DNA of 9,566 bases, from contig PAHQ01000081.1 of NCBI GenBank assembly GCA_002705125.1, forward strand, positions 1-9,566. Direction: 5' to 3'. Below, one piece after another: positions 6,650 to 9,566 of this stretch. Numbering within the stretch: position 1 is the first letter of the stretch; each line of letters begins with the position of its first letter. The notes under the pieces are model-generated. The model saw only the letters and a program-made list of their open reading frames with translations. It did not search any database and was not told where the DNA came from. The translations under genes and the position numbers were made by a program. The DNA is from Verrucomicrobiales bacterium. GTDB lineage: Bacteria > Verrucomicrobiota > Verrucomicrobiia > Verrucomicrobiales > DEV007.

Positions 6650-7699
6650 CTATCTTTCCTTTAGTGATGGAGCTGGTTTCGCGGGAATAAAATCATTGCG
6701 GTTGGCAAGCGTTATTTCGATCTTACCATTCCCGCCTTCCCACCTCTTGATAGTTTCAAGATTAATTTTGTCGCCTGGCCCATTTTTGTTAACAAGATAA
6801 CGGAAGAGGTTAAGGCTTTCAATTTTAACCCCGTTGATGTGAGTGACGATATCTCCAGCCCTGAGTTTTGCTAGCGCTGCTGGTGAATTGTCTATTACCC
6901 CAGTTACCAAAACTCCTTTTGGATGTGATACTCTTTTTATTCCCAAGAATCCTCCTTTTCTTTCAACTTTTGCATAGGATTCGTCGACGCTGATAATGCT
7001 TCCTTCTTTCATTCTTTTCCAATCCCTCTTAAAGGCTCTTACTGTTACATGAAAGTTCTGTTCATTTTTCATGGATACACGACTGTGAATTCCAACGACT
7101 CTACCAATCATATCAAATAATGGGCCTCCAGAGTCTCCTCCAATTAGTTTGCAGTCTGTTTGAATAGTGTCGGTGCTCCTATGAATTATTCTTCCAACTC
7201 TTAATACAAGTCCTCGTTCTTTGTCGAAGCCGCCAGGATGGCCTATAGCATAAATCCAATCGCCCTTAAATACTGATGCAGGAGGAGCCACTTCAACAAA
7301 TGGGTATTTCCCTTTTTTTGTGATTTGTATTAAGCCTGAATCGGCTGCTGACGAACGGCCCAGTGCTTTTCCTTGAAGCTTGGTTCCATCTTGTAGCAAA
7401 ACTTCTAGCTCTTTCCCAGGCTCGCCGCTAACGTGGCCAGCAGTTAGAACAAGGCCATCTTCAGAAATAATTACTCCGCTTCCAGACCCGTTACCTTGGA
7501 TGCAAACTGTAGCCTTCTTTGAATTTTCTAGTACTGACCGCACTTGTTGCTCGATTGCAATCAAGTCTGTTGGGCTTTCAGGGAATTTCTTTTGAAAGAC
7601 CGGGTGGTTTAGTTTTGATTTCGTTGGTGAAGAAATTGCTTTTTCATAGTTGGTGCAAAAGACACCAAACATGATGAATAATGTTAAAATTTGCCGCAT
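6650..7699 (-). CDS. HtrA/DegP-like serine protease with C-terminal PDZ domain
   Basis: This is an exported serine endopeptidase, probably periplasmic and involved in envelope protein quality control. It has a hydrophobic signal sequence (about 1-23) and a trypsin-like domain at about 62-228. The full triad is visible: His89 in VLTAGHV, Asp120 in AADSGLI, and Ser190 in GGDSGGPL. AIGHPGG (151-157) is the usual strand. One PDZ domain follows at about 248-333, with FLGI, NSPAALAKLRAGDIVTHING (271-290) and a closing beta strand. The architecture resembles DegS (one PDZ) but without a retained membrane anchor motif. It lies directly upstream of, and is almost certainly co-translated with, the inactive paralogue. 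Start ATG at 7699; only a weak AAG lies near it. Confidence 0.92.
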   Translation of the reverse strand: MRQILTLFIMFGVFCTNYEKAISSPTKSKLNHPVFQKKFPESPTDLIAIEQQVRSVLENSKKATVCIQGNGSGSGVIISEDGLVLTAGHVSGEPGKELEVLLQDGTKLQGKALGRSSAADSGLIQITKKGKYPFVEVAPPASVFKGDWIYAIGHPGGFDKERGLVLRVGRIIHRSTDTIQTDCKLIGGDSGGPLFDMIGRVVGIHSRVSMKNEQNFHVTVRAFKRDWKRMKEGSIISVDESYAKVERKGGFLGIKRVSHPKGVLVTGVIDNSPAALAKLRAGDIVTHINGVKIESLNLFRYLVNKNGPGDKINLETIKRWEGGNGKIEITLANRNDFIPAKPAPSLKER

Positions 7700-7741
7700 T
7701 TGTCTTAATAAAATAATACTCCAAGTAGATTTTAATTTATT

Positions 7742-8230
7742 TTAGATGCCAAGATCGTTAGGTATTTGGTCTCCTGTTTTCACCTCGGTTTCCTCATCAT
7801 TTGTGTAAAGAACTTGTTTTGTTGGCTTTCCTTCTTCATCCCAATAAGTGGTGATTCCATGACGCATTCCATCTTTGTACATTTTATAGGCACTGCGTTG
7901 ACCGTTTTCATACCACTCTTCAACGATGCCATCATAAATACCATCAACGAATTGATACCGCCCTCCAATTTTTCCATTCGAGTGTTTTTTGACGGAAGTC
8001 CCCGTAAATGGTTTTTTGTCTTTTGTGAATAGGCTCTTGTCATAGCCCAGTTCACTATATGGAACTTCTTTAATCGTCTCTTTAATTGAACCAGTTGGTG
8101 AGGTAGCAACAACTTCATCTGTCAATTCTGAAACTTCAGAGATATTAGATTGTTGTTGTTTTTGGCATGCAGAAAGTAAAAACATAATGCTTACAGGAAA
8201 TACCAGTGATGTAGTACGAATTTTAATCAT
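7742..8230 (-). CDS. MORN-repeat lipoprotein
   Basis: This is a predicted lipoprotein: a basic start, a hydrophobic stretch and the lipobox LSAC with Cys22, followed by a Gln/Ser-rich linker. The C-terminal half contains about three MORN_2-type repeats of around 23 residues: 75-97 (PFTGTSVKK...FVDG), 98-120 (IYDGIVEEWYENGQ...YKDG) and 121-142 (MRHGITTYWDEEGK). Such repeats form an elongated beta sheet and are found in many surface or exported proteins, some annotated as YwqK-like. The exact role is unknown. It lies 42 bases upstream of the protease gene and 30 bases after the DUF3307-like gene, suggesting co-transcription and an envelope role. Start ATG at 8230 puts the signal sequence in register. 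Confidence 0.85.
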   Translation of the reverse strand: MIKIRTTSLVFPVSIMFLLSACQKQQQSNISEVSELTDEVVATSPTGSIKETIKEVPYSELGYDKSLFTKDKKPFTGTSVKKHSNGKIGGRYQFVDGIYDGIVEEWYENGQRSAYKMYKDGMRHGITTYWDEEGKPTKQVLYTNDEETEVKTGDQIPNDLGI

Positions 8231-8260
8231 GATTCTTAATTTTCTGTTTATTGAATAGAT

Positions 8261-8710
8261 TTATGGATTTTTTATAGGTGCGGCTATTTGTGTTGATTCA
8301 TTAAAGAAGGGCAAAAAATATTCCCAGCCTATCCAAATCATAATCACGTAGAGAATTCTACAAAGTAAGTGAAGGATTTGATCGGTGTGAAAGCTTGTCA
8401 TTCCTTCACACTTTAAGAAATCAATGATCCAATGGAGAACAAACTCAATTACTCCTATGATAAAAGATCCTGTAATCAGCCAAACTCCTCCAGCGTGAAG
8501 CAAAGAGTGAGAGGTTAGGCAGTGTAGCCATAGACCATTAATTTCATTTCCGTTTTCCTTGAAATGTCTGTTTTTATATTTTGCAAGGAATTCCCCTTGA
8601 AGAGGATAATCAAAAAGAGCATGTGCTATGAGTAGGGCAAAAAGAATCTGAGACGCAGCAATTAAATCATTGTTGACTATTAGGCTTTCGATTTGTGTAT
8701 TAAAAATCAC
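8261..8710 (-). CDS. DUF3307-type small membrane protein
   Basis: This is a 149-residue integral membrane protein with about four hydrophobic segments. The pattern of polar residues in membrane-like context matches my recollection of DUF3307: AHALFDYPLQ (29-38; His30, Asp34, Gln38), Lys44, then LHCLTSHSLLH (62-72; three histidines), HWIIDFLK (93-100; Asp97, Lys100) and TDQILHLL (109-116; Asp110, His114). The function of the family is not established. The conserved His/Asp residues could suggest a metal site or intramembrane enzyme, but that is speculation. GTG at 8710 is the only standard start: an in-frame TGA lies 9 bases upstream, and no ribosome site is seen. Confidence 0.75.
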   Translation of the reverse strand: MIFNTQIESLIVNNDLIAASQILFALLIAHALFDYPLQGEFLAKYKNRHFKENGNEINGLWLHCLTSHSLLHAGGVWLITGSFIIGVIEFVLHWIIDFLKCEGMTSFHTDQILHLLCRILYVIMIWIGWEYFLPFFNESTQIAAPIKNP

Positions 8711-8727
8711 TGCTAGTCATCGGTGAT

Positions 8728-9186
8728 TTAAAGGACTTTTTCATTAGCTACCCTCAGCCTTGCTGCCAGTCCTTTTGCTAGTGCTGAAATAAGCTCAAGG
8801 GCCTGACTTGGGTGAGTTTTACAAAAAGCTTCGTATGATTCGGGTGTAATTTTGAGAGTTGACGCATTTTTCATTGCCTTGACTGATGCGCTTGCGGTGC
8901 TTTCTGGGTCAAACAGGGTGATGTCTCCAACGAACTGACCAGCTTCGATTCGGCCTAGCAGGCGCTGAGGTGACTGCGGGTTTGCATGACTGATGGCATG
9001 GAATATTCCGGATAGGGTAAAATATAAAGCATCAGGCTCTGATCCTTGAGTAACAATAAATGTATCTTCTTTATAATTAACGACTTGAGAAAAGTTGTCA
9101 CTGGTTAAAAGAGCTCTTGTTTCTGAGCTGATACCATTTTCATCTGATAAGAGGCCGCAATTTAATAATTCTTCTAGATCTGACAT
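8728..9186 (-). CDS. Stand-alone cyclic-nucleotide-binding-domain protein
   Basis: This 152-residue protein consists almost entirely of one CNBD fold (about 30-140): YKEDTFIVTQGSEPDALYFTLSG (38-60), a beta-roll, and the phosphate-cassette region GQFVGDITLFDPESTASASVKA (83-104), followed by helices ending ALAKGLAARLRV. There is no helix-turn-helix, kinase or channel part, so it is not a Crp-type transcription factor. The usual cassette FGE(L/I)xL...R(T/S)A has Asp88 for Glu and lacks the arginine that binds the cyclic phosphate (STASAS, 96-101), so nucleotide binding is doubtful. It is the first gene of the leftward run and may sense or scaffold something for the downstream envelope genes; that is inference. 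ATG start at 9186, no clear ribosome site. Confidence 0.82.
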   Translation of the reverse strand: MSDLEELLNCGLLSDENGISSETRALLTSDNFSQVVNYKEDTFIVTQGSEPDALYFTLSGIFHAISHANPQSPQRLLGRIEAGQFVGDITLFDPESTASASVKAMKNASTLKITPESYEAFCKTHPSQALELISALAKGLAARLRVANEKVL

Positions 9187-9306
9187 TTTTTTGATAATGT
9201 ATACTTAATCATTCAACTTCAAGGCTCAAAATTATTATTTCAAGTGCAATAGTCAACATTTCTTACTTGCAATGAGTCTAATAATGGATAGGTATTCCCC
9301 CCCCTT

Positions 9307-9566
9307 ATGGCTAAAAAAAGTTGGATACAGCGAAATAAAAAGAAGGAAAGAGCTGTGGCTAAGTACGCAAAGAAGCGTGCTGAGCTAAAAGCGAAAGGTG
9401 ATTATATAGGTTTATCAATGCTTCCTAGGAATGCTAGCCCAACAAGAGTTGTTAATCGTTGTGAGGTTACAGGTAGAAGGCATGGGTTTCTTCGCCGATT
9501 CAAAATGTCTAGAATTACCTTCAGAGAGCTCGCGTCCAGAGGAGATATACCTGGAGTTACTAAGTC
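9307..9566 (+). CDS. rpsN: 30S ribosomal protein S14, cut by the window end
   Basis: S14 is a small-subunit head protein contacting 16S rRNA. 86 codons are present, from [17 protein letters not shown] through [19 protein letters not shown] (39-57) and [13 protein letters not shown] to IPGVTKS. Only about three codons of the usual KASW-type ending should be missing. It is the zinc-free (C-minus) short form: the single cysteine is in NRC, with no CxxC pairs. The ATG at 9307 has no Shine-Dalgarno sequence. Instead a run of eight C (9297-9304) ends two bases before it. It diverges from the leftward gene block across a 120-bp AT-rich gap, in which I see no strong -35/-10 pair. Confidence 0.96.
   Translation, partial: MAKKSWIQRNKKKERAVAKYAKKRAELKAKGDYIGLSMLPRNASPTRVVNRCEVTGRRHGFLRRFKMSRITFRELASRGDIPGVTK

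Noticed and set aside
7780..8118. Minus-strand open frame of 112 codons overlapping the MORN lipoprotein in another frame.
   Set aside because: The lipoprotein frame has a signal sequence, lipobox and MORN repeats. The other frame is a shifted read of the same DNA with no domain.
9272..9420. Small plus-strand frame from ATG 9272 overlapping the start of rpsN in another frame.
   Set aside because: It overlaps a certain ribosomal gene, and its reading of lysine-rich S14 codons shifted by one gives no recognisable protein; kept only as a note in the C-run finding.

Overview
The window reads as the AT-rich chromosome of a Gram-negative-type bacterium. It has an outer-membrane-type lipoprotein, exported HtrA-like proteins and a short C-minus S14, and few genes have clear Shine-Dalgarno sites. 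The combination suggests a marine Verrucomicrobiota lineage (Opitutales-like), but that is an inference from gene content only; no marker here settles it.

Layout. Positions 121-1170 (+) hold a strongly diverged, internally shortened relative of the molybdenum subunit of xanthine dehydrogenase that has lost its active-site residues. Next comes a tRNA with anticodon UAA (Leu), which carries a short class I variable loop instead of the usual long arm (1236-1312). A gene-free stretch (1313-1639) contains a 10-bp hairpin and an 83-nt rod-shaped imperfect hairpin of about 29 bp ending in a T run. This is either a bidirectional terminator or a small RNA.

From 1640 to 9186 all genes are on the minus strand. 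In transcription order they are: a stand-alone cyclic-nucleotide-binding-domain protein; a DUF3307-type membrane protein; a MORN-repeat lipoprotein; an active HtrA-like serine protease with PDZ; a catalytically dead HtrA-like paralogue whose PDZ is inserted inside the protease fold; metF; a ROK-family sugar kinase (fructokinase-like); and a LysE/RhtB exporter. Gaps are 3-42 bp, so this looks like one long operon or two adjoining ones. After a 190-bp AT-rich gap with a 15-bp tandem repeat comes an orphan NtrC-type response regulator lacking the GAFTGA loop. The right edge holds the divergent rpsN (S14), cut by the window end and preceded by a run of eight C.

The block mixes cell-envelope functions (protease pair, lipoprotein, membrane protein) with one-carbon and sugar metabolism (MetF, ROK kinase). 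No mobile element, CRISPR array or phage gene was seen. The recurring theme is degenerate family members: a dead XDH domain, a dead protease, an AAA+ regulator stripped of its sigma-54 contact loop and sensor II arginine, and a CNBD lacking its phosphate-binding arginine.
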